A stretch of DNA of 64,000 nucleotides, taken from positions 310,001-374,000 of the forward strand of contig NZ_CP043653.1 in the NCBI RefSeq assembly GCF_014217685.1, written 5' to 3'. The stretch is from Glaciihabitans sp. INWT7. Lineage in GTDB: Bacteria > Actinomycetota > Actinomycetes > Actinomycetales > Microbacteriaceae. The notes under the pieces are model-generated. The model searched no databases. It was not told where the DNA came from and worked only from the letters and a program-made list of their open reading frames with translations. Of the stretch, positions 42,794-52,074 are shown piece by piece (position 1 is the stretch's first letter; every line of letters begins with the position of its first letter). Both the position numbers and the translations under genes were made by a program.

Positions 42794-44158
42794 ATGAAGT
42801 TCGCCAACACCGTGATCGACCTCGTCGGCAATACCCCTCTCGTGAAGCTCAACCGGGTGACGGAAGGCATCGCCGCCACCGTGCTTGTGAAGGTGGAGTA
42901 CCTCAACCCCGGTGGGTCGTCCAAGGACCGCATCGCCACCCGCATCATCGACGCGGCGGAACGCGAGGGGCTGCTGAAGCCCGGTGGCACGATCGTCGAA
43001 CCGACCTCTGGCAACACCGGCATCGGGCTCGCGCTCGTGGCCCAGCAGCGGGGGTACCGGTGCGTCTTCGTGCTGCCAGACAAGGTGGGCGAGGAGAAAC
43101 GCAACGTGCTTCTGGCGTATGGCGCAGAGATCGTCGTCACTCCGACCGCCGTGGCTCCAGACAGCCCGGAGTCTTACTACTCGGTCTCGGATCGGCTGGC
43201 CCGCGAGATCCCTGGGGCGTTCAAGCCCAACCAGTACTCGAATCCCAACGGCCCACTGAGCCACTATGAGACCACCGGCCCGGAGGTCTGGCGCGATACC
43301 GAGGGCGAGATCACCCACTTCGTCGCCGGCGTCGGCACCGGTGGCACGATCAGCGGTGTGGGCAAGTACCTCAAGGAGGTCTCGAACGGCGCTGTCACCA
43401 TCATCGGGGCCGATCCGGAGGGCTCGGTCTACTCCGGCGGCACCGGTCGTCCCTACCTCGTCGAGGGTGTGGGAGAGGACTTCTGGCCCGAGGCCTACGA
43501 CGGTTCTGTGGTGGACGAGATCATCGCCTCCTCCGATGCCGAGTCCTTCGACATGACGCGACGTCTTGCCCGCGAGGAGGGACTGCTCGTGGGAGGGTCG
43601 AGCGGCATGGCCGTGGCATCCGCCCTCAAGGCCGCTCGTACGCTCCCGGCCGACGCGGTGATGGTGATCCTGCTTCCGGACGGCGGCCGCGGCTATCTCA
43701 ATAAGGTCTTCAGCGAGAAATGGATGCAGTCCTACGGCTTCACGCAGGTCTCCGACGAGAAGACGGTGGGCGATGTCGTCGGCCACAAGAGCGGCTCCCT
43801 CCCGGCCCTCGTGCACGTGCATCCCTCCGACACCGTGCGCGACGCCATCCAGATCATGACGAAATACGGCGTCTCCCAGCTGCCCGTGCTGTCGGCCGAG
43901 CCGCCTGTCGTCATCGGCGAGGTCGTCGGGGCGATCGAAGAGAAGAGCCTGCTCGAGCAGGTTTTCAGCGGCGATGCGAGCATGACCGACCCGGTGGGGA
44001 AATTTATCGGAGCCCCGCTGGGTTTGATCGGTGTGCACGAATCGGTGACCTCCGCACGCACTGCCTTCGGCAAAGCGGATGCACTGCTCGTGACCGAGGA
44101 CGGCAAGCCCGTCGCTGTCGTCACACGGCACGATCTGCTCACGTTCCTCTCCGACTGA
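42794..44158 (+). CDS. Cystathionine beta-synthase
   Basis: 454 aa. PLP fold type II. Schiff-base K44 in GGSSKDRIA, SGNTGIGLA loop and phosphate-binding GTGGTISG. Two C-terminal CBS modules (about 325-450) suggest allosteric control. Makes cystathionine from homocysteine and serine. TAGATT lies 9 bases before the ATG, so a near-leaderless mRNA is possible. It forms an operon with the cystathionine gamma-synthase gene 22 bases downstream. Confidence 0.9.
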   Translation: MKFANTVIDLVGNTPLVKLNRVTEGIAATVLVKVEYLNPGGSSKDRIATRIIDAAEREGLLKPGGTIVEPTSGNTGIGLALVAQQRGYRCVFVLPDKVGEEKRNVLLAYGAEIVVTPTAVAPDSPESYYSVSDRLAREIPGAFKPNQYSNPNGPLSHYETTGPEVWRDTEGEITHFVAGVGTGGTISGVGKYLKEVSNGAVTIIGADPEGSVYSGGTGRPYLVEGVGEDFWPEAYDGSVVDEIIASSDAESFDMTRRLAREEGLLVGGSSGMAVASALKAARTLPADAVMVILLPDGGRGYLNKVFSEKWMQSYGFTQVSDEKTVGDVVGHKSGSLPALVHVHPSDTVRDAIQIMTKYGVSQLPVLSAEPPVVIGEVVGAIEEKSLLEQVFSGDASMTDPVGKFIGAPLGLIGVHESVTSARTAFGKADALLVTEDGKPVAVVTRHDLLTFLSD

Positions 44159-44180
44159 CCCCGCCACAGAAAAGACCATC

Positions 44181-45332
44181 GTGACCGACTTCTCCACCCG
44201 CGCCATCCATTCGGGCCAGGCCTTCGACCCCACCACCGGCTCGGTCATCCCGCCGATCTACCAGACCTCCACGTTCGTACAGGAGAGCATCGGCGAACTG
44301 CGCGGGGGCTACGAATACGCCAGAAGCGCCAACCCCACCCGGGATTCCCTCCAGCACCTCGTCGCCGACCTCGAGGGGGCGAAGCACGGTTTCAGTTTCT
44401 CCTCCGGTCTCGCCGGCGAAGACACGCTCCTGCGCTCGATCCTCGTGCCGGGCGACCACGTGATCATGGGCAATGACGTCTATGGCGGAACCCATCGGCT
44501 GGTCAACCGTGTCTTCGTGCCCTGGGGCATCGAACTCGACACCGTGGAGATGACGGATCTCGACGCCGTTCGCGCGTCGATCCGTCCGAACACCCGCGTG
44601 CTCTGGGTGGAGACCCCGAGCAACCCGATGATGAAGATCAGCGACATCACGGCTCTCGTGGAGATCGGGCACGCCGCGGGGGTCATCGTCGTCGTGGACA
44701 ACACCTTCGCATCTCCCTATCTGCAGAACCCGCTCGCCTTCGGGGCCGACGTCGTCACCCACTCGACGACGAAGTATCTCGGCGGCCACTCGGATGTGCT
44801 CGGCGGCGCCGTCGTGCTCAACGACGATGAACTCGCCGAGAAGCTCGGCTTCCTGCAGTTCGCCATCGGTCCGGTCTCCGGGCCCATGGATGCGTGGCTC
44901 ACCGTTCGCGGCATCAAGACGCTCGCCGTGCGCATGGACCGCCACTCCGCGAACGCACAGGCGATAGCGGAAGCGCTGGTCGGTCACCCGGCGATCGAGC
45001 GTGTCTACTACCCGGGCCTGTCCGACCATCCCGGCCACGAGCTCGCCGCTCGCCAGATGCGGGGATTCGGCGGGATGCTCTCGGTGCAGCTCGTCGGCGG
45101 GCCAACGGCCGCCCGACGCTTCGCCGAGTCGACCGAGCTGTTCCAGCTGGCCGAATCGCTCGGGGGAGTCGAGTCGCTGATCGGGTACCCGACGGAGATG
45201 ACCCACGCCTCGGTGCGGGGGACGGCGCTCGCTGTGCCGGAGAACCTGGTGCGGTTATCGGTGGGAATCGAAGGTGTCGACGACCTTCTCGACGATGTGC
45301 GGGGCGCTCTCGAGCGCGCCACCACCAGCTGA
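44181..45332 (+). CDS. metB: Cystathionine gamma-synthase / gamma-lyase family
   Basis: 383 aa, the usual length. PLP lysine K198 in STTKYLGGHSDVLGG; RSANPTRDSLQ near the N-terminus and SLGGVESLIGYPTEMTHAS near the C-terminus are typical. Synthase and lyase forms are hard to tell apart. Next to cystathionine beta-synthase it can run transsulfuration in either direction between cysteine and homocysteine. The synthase name is the common actinobacterial assignment. Confidence 0.85.
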   Translation: MTDFSTRAIHSGQAFDPTTGSVIPPIYQTSTFVQESIGELRGGYEYARSANPTRDSLQHLVADLEGAKHGFSFSSGLAGEDTLLRSILVPGDHVIMGNDVYGGTHRLVNRVFVPWGIELDTVEMTDLDAVRASIRPNTRVLWVETPSNPMMKISDITALVEIGHAAGVIVVVDNTFASPYLQNPLAFGADVVTHSTTKYLGGHSDVLGGAVVLNDDELAEKLGFLQFAIGPVSGPMDAWLTVRGIKTLAVRMDRHSANAQAIAEALVGHPAIERVYYPGLSDHPGHELAARQMRGFGGMLSVQLVGGPTAARRFAESTELFQLAESLGGVESLIGYPTEMTHASVRGTALAVPENLVRLSVGIEGVDDLLDDVRGALERATTS

Positions 45333-45340
45333 GACACATG

Positions 45341-45368
45341 CATACCCGGTTCATAGCCGGGGTATAGT
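45341..45368. promoter_or_regulatory. Hairpin and -10 box before the glycosyltransferase operon
   Basis: ATACCCGG and CCGGGGTAT pair around TTCATAG with one bulged G, just after the metB stop. TATAGT (45363-45368) overlaps the right arm and is a good -10 about 27 bases before the next start. It may be both the end of the sulfur operon and a regulated promoter. Confidence 0.45.
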
Positions 45369-45394
45369 CCTCGCCGAGAGCGGCCGCCGAGAGT

Positions 45395-46636
45395 GTGCGG
45401 ATGGCACATTCACCCGACTCCCTCGCTCTCGACGTGGCCGTTCCCGTCTACAACGAACAGGCCGCTCTCGAGCGCAGCATCCGGACGTTGCACGCGTACC
45501 TCTCGACCCAGCTCGACGTGCCGTGGCGCATCACGATCGCCGACAACGCCTCGACCGATGACACCCCGCAGATCGCCGACCGCCTCGCGGAGAGCCTCGC
45601 CGGTGTCGTCGCCGTCCACCTCGCCGAGAAGGGTCGCGGTCGCGCCCTCAAGCAGGTCTGGCTGGCTTCGAAGGCGCACGTGCTCGCCTACGTGGACGTG
45701 GATCTCTCCACCGATCTCAGCGCACTTCCTCCCCTGATCGCCCCGTTGCTCTCCGGGCACTCGGATGTCGCTATCGGAACGCGCCTCGCCCGAGGATCGC
45801 GCGTGGTGCGGGGAGGCAGGCGCGAATTCGTCTCCCGCAGCTACAACCTGCTGCTCCGCGGCACGATGGCGGTGCGCTTCAGCGATGCCCAGTGCGGATT
45901 CAAGGCGGTGCGTCGCGAGGTGGCGCAGGAGCTCGTGCCGCTGATCGAGGACAACGGGTGGTTCTTCGACACAGAACTGCTCATCATCGCCGAGCGCTGC
46001 GGCCTTCGTATCCACGAGGTCCCCGTGGACTGGATCGACGACCCCGAGAGCAAGGTCGACATCGTCTCGACCGCACGAGAAGACCTCAAGGGGATGCTGC
46101 GGGTCGGGCGGTCGATCATGACCGGGAGGGTGCCGGTCGGATCGATCTACGCCGAGCTCGGCCGACGCACGTTCGAGCAGCCGCGCACTGCCAGTTTCTT
46201 CGGCCAGGTCGTCCGCTTCGGCGCAATCGGGGTGTTCTCGACCGCGGCCTACGCGCTGCTCTATCTGCTCTTCCAGGTGGGGATGTCGGCCCAGCTGGCG
46301 AACTTCCTCGCGCTTCTGGTGACCGCGGTCGTCAACACCGCCGCCAATCGTCGGTTCACCTTCGGCGTGCGCGGCCGTTCCGGTGCGGCGACCCACCAAT
46401 TCCAGGGACTCGTCGTGTTCGGCGTCGCGTGGCTGATCACCAGCGGCTCGCTGGTCGGGCTTCACGCCATCGATCCCGGCGCATCGGCTCAGGCCCAGCT
46501 GATCGTGCTGACCGTTGCCAACCTCTTCGCCACCCTCGTGCGCTTCGTGCTCCTCCGCCTGTGGGTGTTCCGGCAGCAGCGCCGGCCCGCGGCATCAATC
46601 CCCTCTTCCCCCGTTCGGAAAGTGACAGCATCATGA
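45395..46636 (+). CDS. GT2 glycosyltransferase fused to GtrA-like membrane domain
   Basis: 413 aa. Residues about 10-240 are a dolichol-phosphate-mannose-synthase-like GT2 domain (VAVPVYNEQAALERSIRTL, ADNASTDDT, AYVDVDLSTD with the DxD). Residues about 270-395 form a four-segment GtrA domain (FGAIGVFSTAAYALLYLL, NTAANRRFTFG). It likely loads a sugar onto polyprenyl phosphate for the GT39 enzyme encoded next, with which it overlaps by 4 bases. An ATG at 45401 is an alternative start. Confidence 0.87.
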   Translation: MRMAHSPDSLALDVAVPVYNEQAALERSIRTLHAYLSTQLDVPWRITIADNASTDDTPQIADRLAESLAGVVAVHLAEKGRGRALKQVWLASKAHVLAYVDVDLSTDLSALPPLIAPLLSGHSDVAIGTRLARGSRVVRGGRREFVSRSYNLLLRGTMAVRFSDAQCGFKAVRREVAQELVPLIEDNGWFFDTELLIIAERCGLRIHEVPVDWIDDPESKVDIVSTAREDLKGMLRVGRSIMTGRVPVGSIYAELGRRTFEQPRTASFFGQVVRFGAIGVFSTAAYALLYLLFQVGMSAQLANFLALLVTAVVNTAANRRFTFGVRGRSGAATHQFQGLVVFGVAWLITSGSLVGLHAIDPGASAQAQLIVLTVANLFATLVRFVLLRLWVFRQQRRPAASIPSSPVRKVTAS

Positions 46637-48633
46637 CAACCGCCACCGTCCACCACCAGCCCCCGACCCTGCGTGCCACATCGGCCCTCCGCTGGATCGT
46701 CCGCGGCCGCGCCGACACCGCCCGGTGGGAGCGTCCTGCACTGCTCGGGCTTCTCGCCGCCATCGCGGTGCTCTACCTGTGGAACCTCGGCGCCAACGGC
46801 TGGGCGAACTCGTTCTACTCCGCCGCCGTGCAGGCGGGCACGGTCGACTGGGAGGCGTTCTTCTACGGCAGCTCCGACGCCGCGAACTCGATCACCGTCG
46901 ACAAGCCACCGGCGAGCCTCTGGCTCATGGCGCTCTCCGCGCGCCTGTTCGGACTCTCGTCGTTCAGCATCCTGCTGCCCGAGGTGATCATGGGGGTCGT
47001 CACGGTCGCGCTCGTCTACGTGATCGTGCGGCGGCACTTCTCGGCTCCGACCGCGCTGTTGGCCGGCGCGACCCTCGCCCTCACCCCGGTGGCGGCACTC
47101 ATGTTCCGCTTCAACAATCCGGATGCACTGCTGGTGCTCCTGATGACGCTCGCGGTCTATTTCACCCTGCGTGGTGTCGAGAGCGGCCGGGTGCGGTGGG
47201 TGCTGTGGGCCGGAGCGATGGTGGGACTCGGGTTTCTCACCAAGCAGCTGCAAGCCTTCCTGATCCTCCCCGTGCTCGCCGGCGTCTATTTCTGGGCAGC
47301 TCCGATCTCGTGGCGCAAGCGCCTCGCACACCTCTTCGGGGCTCTCGGGGTGATGATCGTCTCCGCGGGCTGGTGGGTCGCGATCGTGGAACTCGTGCCG
47401 GCAAGCATGCGTCCGTTCATCGGGGGTTCGCAGAGCAACAGCTTCCTCGAGCTCACCTTCGGCTACAACGGATTCGGCAGGCTCACCGGAAACGAGACCG
47501 GAAGCGTCGGAGGCGGGGGAGCGGGAACCGGCATGTGGGGGTCTACCGGCATCCTGCGTCTCTTCGAGGGCGAGATCGGCGGCCAAGTCACCTGGCTGCT
47601 GCCTGCCGCGCTGGTCGTCTCGATCGCGGGCTTCGTGATCTTCGGCAAGACCAGACGAACCGATCCCCGGCGCGCGGTGCTCGCGTTGTTCGCGGGCTGG
47701 CTTCTCGTCACGGCCCTCGCCTTCAGCTTCATGGCCGGCATCTTCCACGCCTACTACACCGTGGCTTTGGCGCCGCCGCTCGCCGGAAGCCTGGCGATCG
47801 GCGCGAGCACGCTCTGGTCCCGCCGCGCGCAACTCTGGGTGCGCATCGTCTCGGCGACGGCCATGCTGTTGACGGCCTTCTGGGCCTTCGCGCTGCTCGG
47901 CGAGGCGTCCGACTGGCTGCCCTGGCTCAAGTGGGTGGTTCTCGGGCTCGGTGCCGCCGCCGCTGCGATGCTCCTGCTGCCACGGCGGGGACGGCTGCTC
48001 GCTGTCGCAACTCTCGCGGTGACACTCGTCGGTGCCCTCATCGCTCCGACCGCCTACAGTCTCGAGACGGTATCCGCCTCGCACACCGGTTCCATCGTCA
48101 CTGCGGGCCCCGCGGTGACCGGCTCGATGGGCCGCGCGGGTGGCATGCCTGGCGGGATGATGCGGGGCGGCACCCCTCCCGCCGGCATGACCGCGGGGGG
48201 TACCCCTCCCGCCGGGATGGCCGCCGGAGGCATGCCCCCTGCCGGAGCGCGACCCGGCGCTGGGGGTGGGATGGGCGGACTCCTCGGCGGTGGCAGCGTC
48301 TCTTCGAAGGTCTCCGCAGTGCTCGCGAGCAACGCCTCGAGCTACTCCTGGGTCGCCGCCTCTGTCGGGTCGAACAATGCCGCGGGCTATCAGCTCGCCA
48401 CCGGATTCCCCGTGATGGCGATCGGCGGCTTCAACGGCAGTGATCCGTCGCCGACACTCGCCCAGTTGAAGAGCTACGTCGCCTCGGGGCGGATCCATTA
48501 CTTCGTCGGCGGTGGATCGGTGGGTCAGTCGAGCGGCGGCTCGTCGGCATCGGCGTCCATCGCGGCGTGGGTTGCGCACACCTTCACCGCGTCGACTGTG
48601 GACGGCGTGACGATCTACGACCTGACCCGATAG
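46633..48633 (+). CDS. GT39-type membrane glycosyltransferase (ArnT/PMT-like)
   Basis: 666 aa. GT-C fold: a conserved early acidic region (VDWEAFFYGSSDAANSITVD, then KPP), about ten to eleven membrane segments to about residue 475, then a Gly/Met/Pro-rich linker with GGTPPAGM units (about 500-545). A C-terminal extracytoplasmic domain follows (SYSWVAASVGSNNAAGY, IHYFVGGG). It should transfer sugar from a polyprenyl-phosphate donor outside the membrane to a wall polymer or protein. The GT2/GT39 pairing resembles Bacillus ykcC/ykcB. Confidence 0.85.
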   Translation: MTTATVHHQPPTLRATSALRWIVRGRADTARWERPALLGLLAAIAVLYLWNLGANGWANSFYSAAVQAGTVDWEAFFYGSSDAANSITVDKPPASLWLMALSARLFGLSSFSILLPEVIMGVVTVALVYVIVRRHFSAPTALLAGATLALTPVAALMFRFNNPDALLVLLMTLAVYFTLRGVESGRVRWVLWAGAMVGLGFLTKQLQAFLILPVLAGVYFWAAPISWRKRLAHLFGALGVMIVSAGWWVAIVELVPASMRPFIGGSQSNSFLELTFGYNGFGRLTGNETGSVGGGGAGTGMWGSTGILRLFEGEIGGQVTWLLPAALVVSIAGFVIFGKTRRTDPRRAVLALFAGWLLVTALAFSFMAGIFHAYYTVALAPPLAGSLAIGASTLWSRRAQLWVRIVSATAMLLTAFWAFALLGEASDWLPWLKWVVLGLGAAAAAMLLLPRRGRLLAVATLAVTLVGALIAPTAYSLETVSASHTGSIVTAGPAVTGSMGRAGGMPGGMMRGGTPPAGMTAGGTPPAGMAAGGMPPAGARPGAGGGMGGLLGGGSVSSKVSAVLASNASSYSWVAASVGSNNAAGYQLATGFPVMAIGGFNGSDPSPTLAQLKSYVASGRIHYFVGGGSVGQSSGGSSASASIAAWVAHTFTASTVDGVTIYDLTR

Positions 48634-48712
48634 TGCGCTGTTTGGCGGCATCCGCGCGGTGGCTGGCGGAAAAGGGCGGGACACGCGCACCAGCCCCTGC
48701 GAGGATGGCGTC

Positions 48713-49375
48713 ATGACCCGACTCATCGACCTCAGCCACAGCATCCGCGCGGGCCTCGTGACCTATCCCGGCCTGCCCGCACCGCAGATCCACCCGTTCC
48801 TCACCCGGGAGGACTCGAGAGCGAAGTACGCCGATGGCACGCAGTTCGCCATGGATGTCATCACCATGATCGGCAACACCGGCACCTATATCGATAGTCC
48901 GTTCCACCGATTCGAGGGCGGAACCGATCTCGCCGGACTGGATCTCGAGACCCTCGTCGACCAGCCGGCCGAGATATTCCATTTGAGGGATACATCGACG
49001 CGCGGTATCGCGCGAGAGTGTTTCGGCGATCGAGATCTCCGAAGTAAGGCCGTGCTGCTGGACACCGGCTGGAGTCGGTTGTTCGGCACGGAGGCCTATG
49101 CCTCTCACGCGCCCTTCCTCACCGCGGCTGGCGCCGCCTACCTCGTGGAGCAGGGCGTGACGCTCGTCGGAATCGACTCTCTCAACATCGACGATGTCGA
49201 GTCGGGTGGGGAGAGGCCCGCGCATTCGCTGCTGCTCGCGGCGGGGATCCACGTGGTCGAGCACCTGACCGCGCTCGACCGATTGCCAGAGTCGGGAGCG
49301 ACCGTGACTGTGGTGCCTCCGAAGATCGAGGGTTTCGGAACCTTCCCCGTGAGGGCGTTCGCCCGAATCCCCTGA
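48713..49375 (+). CDS. Cyclase-family protein (kynurenine formamidase fold) with altered metal motif
   Basis: 220 aa, normal for the family. The canonical metal motif HxGTHxDxxxH reads NTGTYIDSPFH at 55-65: the first and second His are replaced by Asn and Tyr, while Asp61 and His65 remain. LIDLSHSIRAGLVTYPG at the start and IGIDSLN-like GIDSLNIDD are otherwise typical. Metal binding and hydrolase activity may differ from kynurenine formamidase. GAGG lies before the ATG. Stand-alone gene. Confidence 0.75.
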   Translation: MTRLIDLSHSIRAGLVTYPGLPAPQIHPFLTREDSRAKYADGTQFAMDVITMIGNTGTYIDSPFHRFEGGTDLAGLDLETLVDQPAEIFHLRDTSTRGIARECFGDRDLRSKAVLLDTGWSRLFGTEAYASHAPFLTAAGAAYLVEQGVTLVGIDSLNIDDVESGGERPAHSLLLAAGIHVVEHLTALDRLPESGATVTVVPPKIEGFGTFPVRAFARIP

Positions 49376-49471
49376 GTCGCGCGGGCCCGGGCGACGTGGG
49401 TGATAATGGTCTGCCGTGCGGCATTTCGTGGCCGCGCCCTCCGATCTCGACGAAGCCGGATACCCCCGTCC

Positions 49472-50485
49472 ATGGAACCAGTGAAGGTTCGCGCCCCCAG
49501 CATCCGCGATGTCGCGCGGATCGCCGGAGTTTCGTACCAGACGGTTTCGCGGGCACTCAACAACTCCGAGAACATCCGGAGCTCCACCAAAGATCGCGTG
49601 CTCGAGGTGATCGAGCAGCTCGGCTATCGACCGAATCAGGCCGCGCGCGCGCTGGTCACGAGTCGGTCGCGCACCATCGGGGTGCTCACCTCGCAGGTCG
49701 CCAACTACGGCCCGGCCACGAGCCTCGCCGCCATCGAGGACGCCGCTCGGGATGCGGGCTACCTCGTGACGACGACCAGCCTTGCGGCCACCGATTCGGA
49801 AGCGATCCACGATCGACTCGAATATCTGCTGAGCCAGGCCATCGAGGGACTTGTCGTCATCTCCCCCCAGATGCGCGTCTTCAACGCGATCCGGGATCTG
49901 GACATCCGGCTTCCGCTGGTCACTCTCGACTCGACGGGTCGCGACGGCCAGCACAGCCTGTCGGTCGACCAGACCTCCGGGGCGCGACTGGCCACCCGGC
50001 ACCTCATCGAGCTCGGTCACCGCAAGATCCTGCACCTCGGTGGCCCACAGGACTGGATCGAGGCCGAGGCCCGCATGACAGGTTTCCTCGACGAGCTGAT
50101 CGAAGCGGATCTCGACGTGCGGGCCCCGATCCTCGGTGACTGGACCGCCGACTTCGGCTACACGGTGGGGCGTGAACTCTCGCGCTATCGTGACTTCTCC
50201 GCGGTGTTCGCCGCGAACGACCAGATGGCCCTCGGCCTGATCCACGCCTTCCGCGACGCGGGGCTCGATGTGCCAGGCGACATCAGCGTCGTCGGATTCG
50301 ATGACGTGCCGGATGCCGCGCACTACTGGCCTCCGCTCACCACCGTGCGACAGGATTTCGCCGAGATCGGGCGCCGCTCGGTCGCCATGCTGCTAGCGGA
50401 ATTGAACGGCACGCAAAGCCCGGGGCACGAGCCGATCCTGCCCGAACTGATCGTGCGCAGTTCGACGGCGCCGCCCCGCCGGTAG
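49472..50485 (+). CDS. LacI-family transcriptional regulator (candidate arabinose regulator)
   Basis: 337 aa from the ATG at 49472; a GTG at 49481 is possible. HTH at about 10-30 (SIRDVARIAGVSYQTVSRAL), hinge GYRPNQAARALVT, and a sugar-binding domain ending VVGFDDVPDAAHYWPPLTTVRQ. It is the nearest LacI-type gene to the araBDA operators at 56579, which look like LacI-family sites, so it is a candidate araBDA repressor. That link is inferred. Confidence 0.88.
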   Translation: MEPVKVRAPSIRDVARIAGVSYQTVSRALNNSENIRSSTKDRVLEVIEQLGYRPNQAARALVTSRSRTIGVLTSQVANYGPATSLAAIEDAARDAGYLVTTTSLAATDSEAIHDRLEYLLSQAIEGLVVISPQMRVFNAIRDLDIRLPLVTLDSTGRDGQHSLSVDQTSGARLATRHLIELGHRKILHLGGPQDWIEAEARMTGFLDELIEADLDVRAPILGDWTADFGYTVGRELSRYRDFSAVFAANDQMALGLIHAFRDAGLDVPGDISVVGFDDVPDAAHYWPPLTTVRQDFAEIGRRSVAMLLAELNGTQSPGHEPILPELIVRSSTAPPRR

Positions 50486-50637
50486 TCGAAGGGCGCTGCC
50501 CGTCGAGTTGCACCGGTGTGCGGCTCAGGGCCACTCGCGACCCGCAGAAGAGCACAACTCGAGGCTGCTCTGCCCGAGGCCCGGTGCGCCAAGCACTGGA
50601 GAGCAACGGGATGTGACCGCTCTCATTTCTTGGTAAC

Positions 50638-50663
50638 GGTTGCGTTAACTTCTTGACGACAAG
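50638..50663 (+). promoter_or_regulatory. ROK operator-like 26-mer, copy 1 (own promoter)
   Basis: Matches the site at 51898 in 22 of 26 bases. The core CTTGACGACAAG (50652-50663) is a CTTG/CAAG dyad that includes a TTGACG -35 box. It lies 27 bases before the ROK gene start, which fits autorepression. The -10 here is poor. Confidence 0.6.
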
Positions 50664-50689
50664 ACTCACGATGATGCACTCTCGTAGTC

Positions 50690-51874
50690 ATGCCTGCAAC
50701 GATGCAACCCCTGCCGCGGGGTGCCCGGAATCCCGGATCGCAATCGGCGCTGCGCGAACTCAACCAGAAGCGTGTGATCGACACCCTCCTGGCAAGCGGT
50801 CCGCTCACCCAGGCCGAATTGGCCAGGCAGACGGGACTGTCCACGGCGACGGTCTCGAACATCGTGAAGACCATGGCGGCGATCGGATCGATCGAGACCG
50901 AGCCGACGACCAGCTCTGGGCGTCGGGCGCTGCTCGTGCGGCTGACCAATAACGGCGCTGTCGCCGTGGGAATCGACTTTGGGCGCAGGCATCTGCGCAT
51001 CGTCCTCGCCAGTCTCGGCTTCGCCGTCGTGGCGGAGCAGTTCCTGGAGCTTCCGCTCGGTCATCGGGCCGAGGAGAGCATCGATTGTGCGTCGCAGCTG
51101 CTCGCCCGGATGCTGGAGGAACGCGACATCGCACCCTCGGCGGTGCTCGGCGTCGGCGTGGGTATCCCCGGGCCGATCGACCAGCGCACCGGCACCGTCG
51201 TGCAGGGAGCGATCCTGCCGGAATGGGTGGGCATCCACCTGCAGGACCTCGAGAAACGCCTGCATTTTCCGGTGCTTTTCGACAATGATGCCAACCTCGG
51301 CGCCCTCGCCGAAGTCACCTGGGGGCCGCACAACACCGTAGACGACCTGGTCTTCGTCAAGATCGGCAGCGGCATCGGTGCCGGCCTGATCCTGGGCGGC
51401 CATCCGTTCTCCGGCAGCCTCGGCATCACCGGGGAGATCGGGCACGAGACCATCACCGACAACGGGGTCGTCTGCCATTGCGGCAACCGGGGATGCCTCG
51501 AAACCGTGGCCTCGACCTCGGTGATGATGGCGCTTCTCGGCACCCGGGCGCCCGTGACGACGGCCGACATCGTGCGCAATGCACTCTCCGGGGATGCCGC
51601 GACGCTCAGGGTGCTCGATGACGCGGGTGTCGCGATCGGCCGCGGTCTCGCGAGCATTGCGAACCTGATCAATCCGGAGGTGATCGTGATCGGCGGCCCG
51701 CTCGCAGAGCTCGGTTCGATTCTGCTCGCCCCGATCGAGCGTGGACTGCTGCGTCACGCGGTTCCGAGCGTCGGCGAGGCGACCGCGCTGGTGATGTCAT
51801 CGCTGGGCGATCGAGCGGAAGCGCTCGGAGCGGCATCCCTCGTTCTGCAGTCTCCCGGCCTTCGACGGGGCTGA
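50690..51874 (+). CDS. ROK-family transcriptional regulator
   Basis: 394 aa. HTH at about 40-65 (LTQAELARQTGLSTATVSNIV), ROK domain with VGIDFGRRHLRIVL, GVGIPGPIDQRTG, FDNDANLGALAE and zinc-binding CHCGNRGCLE. The phosphate loop IDFGRRH departs from the DxGGT form of true kinases, so it is a regulator only. The shared 26-bp motif at its own promoter and before the next operon marks it as regulator of the CUT2 importer at 52075. Confidence 0.9.
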   Translation: MPATMQPLPRGARNPGSQSALRELNQKRVIDTLLASGPLTQAELARQTGLSTATVSNIVKTMAAIGSIETEPTTSSGRRALLVRLTNNGAVAVGIDFGRRHLRIVLASLGFAVVAEQFLELPLGHRAEESIDCASQLLARMLEERDIAPSAVLGVGVGIPGPIDQRTGTVVQGAILPEWVGIHLQDLEKRLHFPVLFDNDANLGALAEVTWGPHNTVDDLVFVKIGSGIGAGLILGGHPFSGSLGITGEIGHETITDNGVVCHCGNRGCLETVASTSVMMALLGTRAPVTTADIVRNALSGDAATLRVLDDAGVAIGRGLASIANLINPEVIVIGGPLAELGSILLAPIERGLLRHAVPSVGEATALVMSSLGDRAEALGAASLVLQSPGLRRG

Positions 51875-51897
51875 TTGTTTCCGAGTCGTTACGTGTT

Positions 51898-51942
51898 CGT
51901 TGCGTTCACAACTTGACGACAAGCCAGCAAACAAGGTTTAGT
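51898..51942 (+). promoter_or_regulatory. CUT2 importer promoter with ROK operator-like 26-mer, copy 2
   Basis: The motif copy (51898-51923) contains the core CTTGACGACAAG. TTGACG (51913), 18 bases, TTTAGT (51937) forms a good promoter, with the dyad covering the -35 box. Leader of about 125 bases to the ATPase gene. Confidence 0.65.
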
Positions 51943-52074
51943 CTGTTAGCGGGCAATTTCTTCCCCCTAACGAGACAAGGTAGTCCGGCGTGAAACCTCA
52001 GGCGGCATTCGCAGTTGTGAACGTACACAACCCGCGCTTCCCAGCGATTTCGGTCGCTATTGCGGGGGTGTCCG

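Noticed and set aside
39653-44248. A 1531-residue open frame on the minus strand
   Set aside because: It lies opposite four well-supported genes (CUT1 permease, ABC exporter, CBS). Its translation is His/Arg/Asp-rich without any domain; it is open only because the high-GC genes leave few stops in the antisense frame.
46489-50323. Long minus-strand open frames of 751 and 579 residues
   Set aside because: They are antisense to the GT39, cyclase and LacI genes, have no domain features, and overlap genes with clear motifs.
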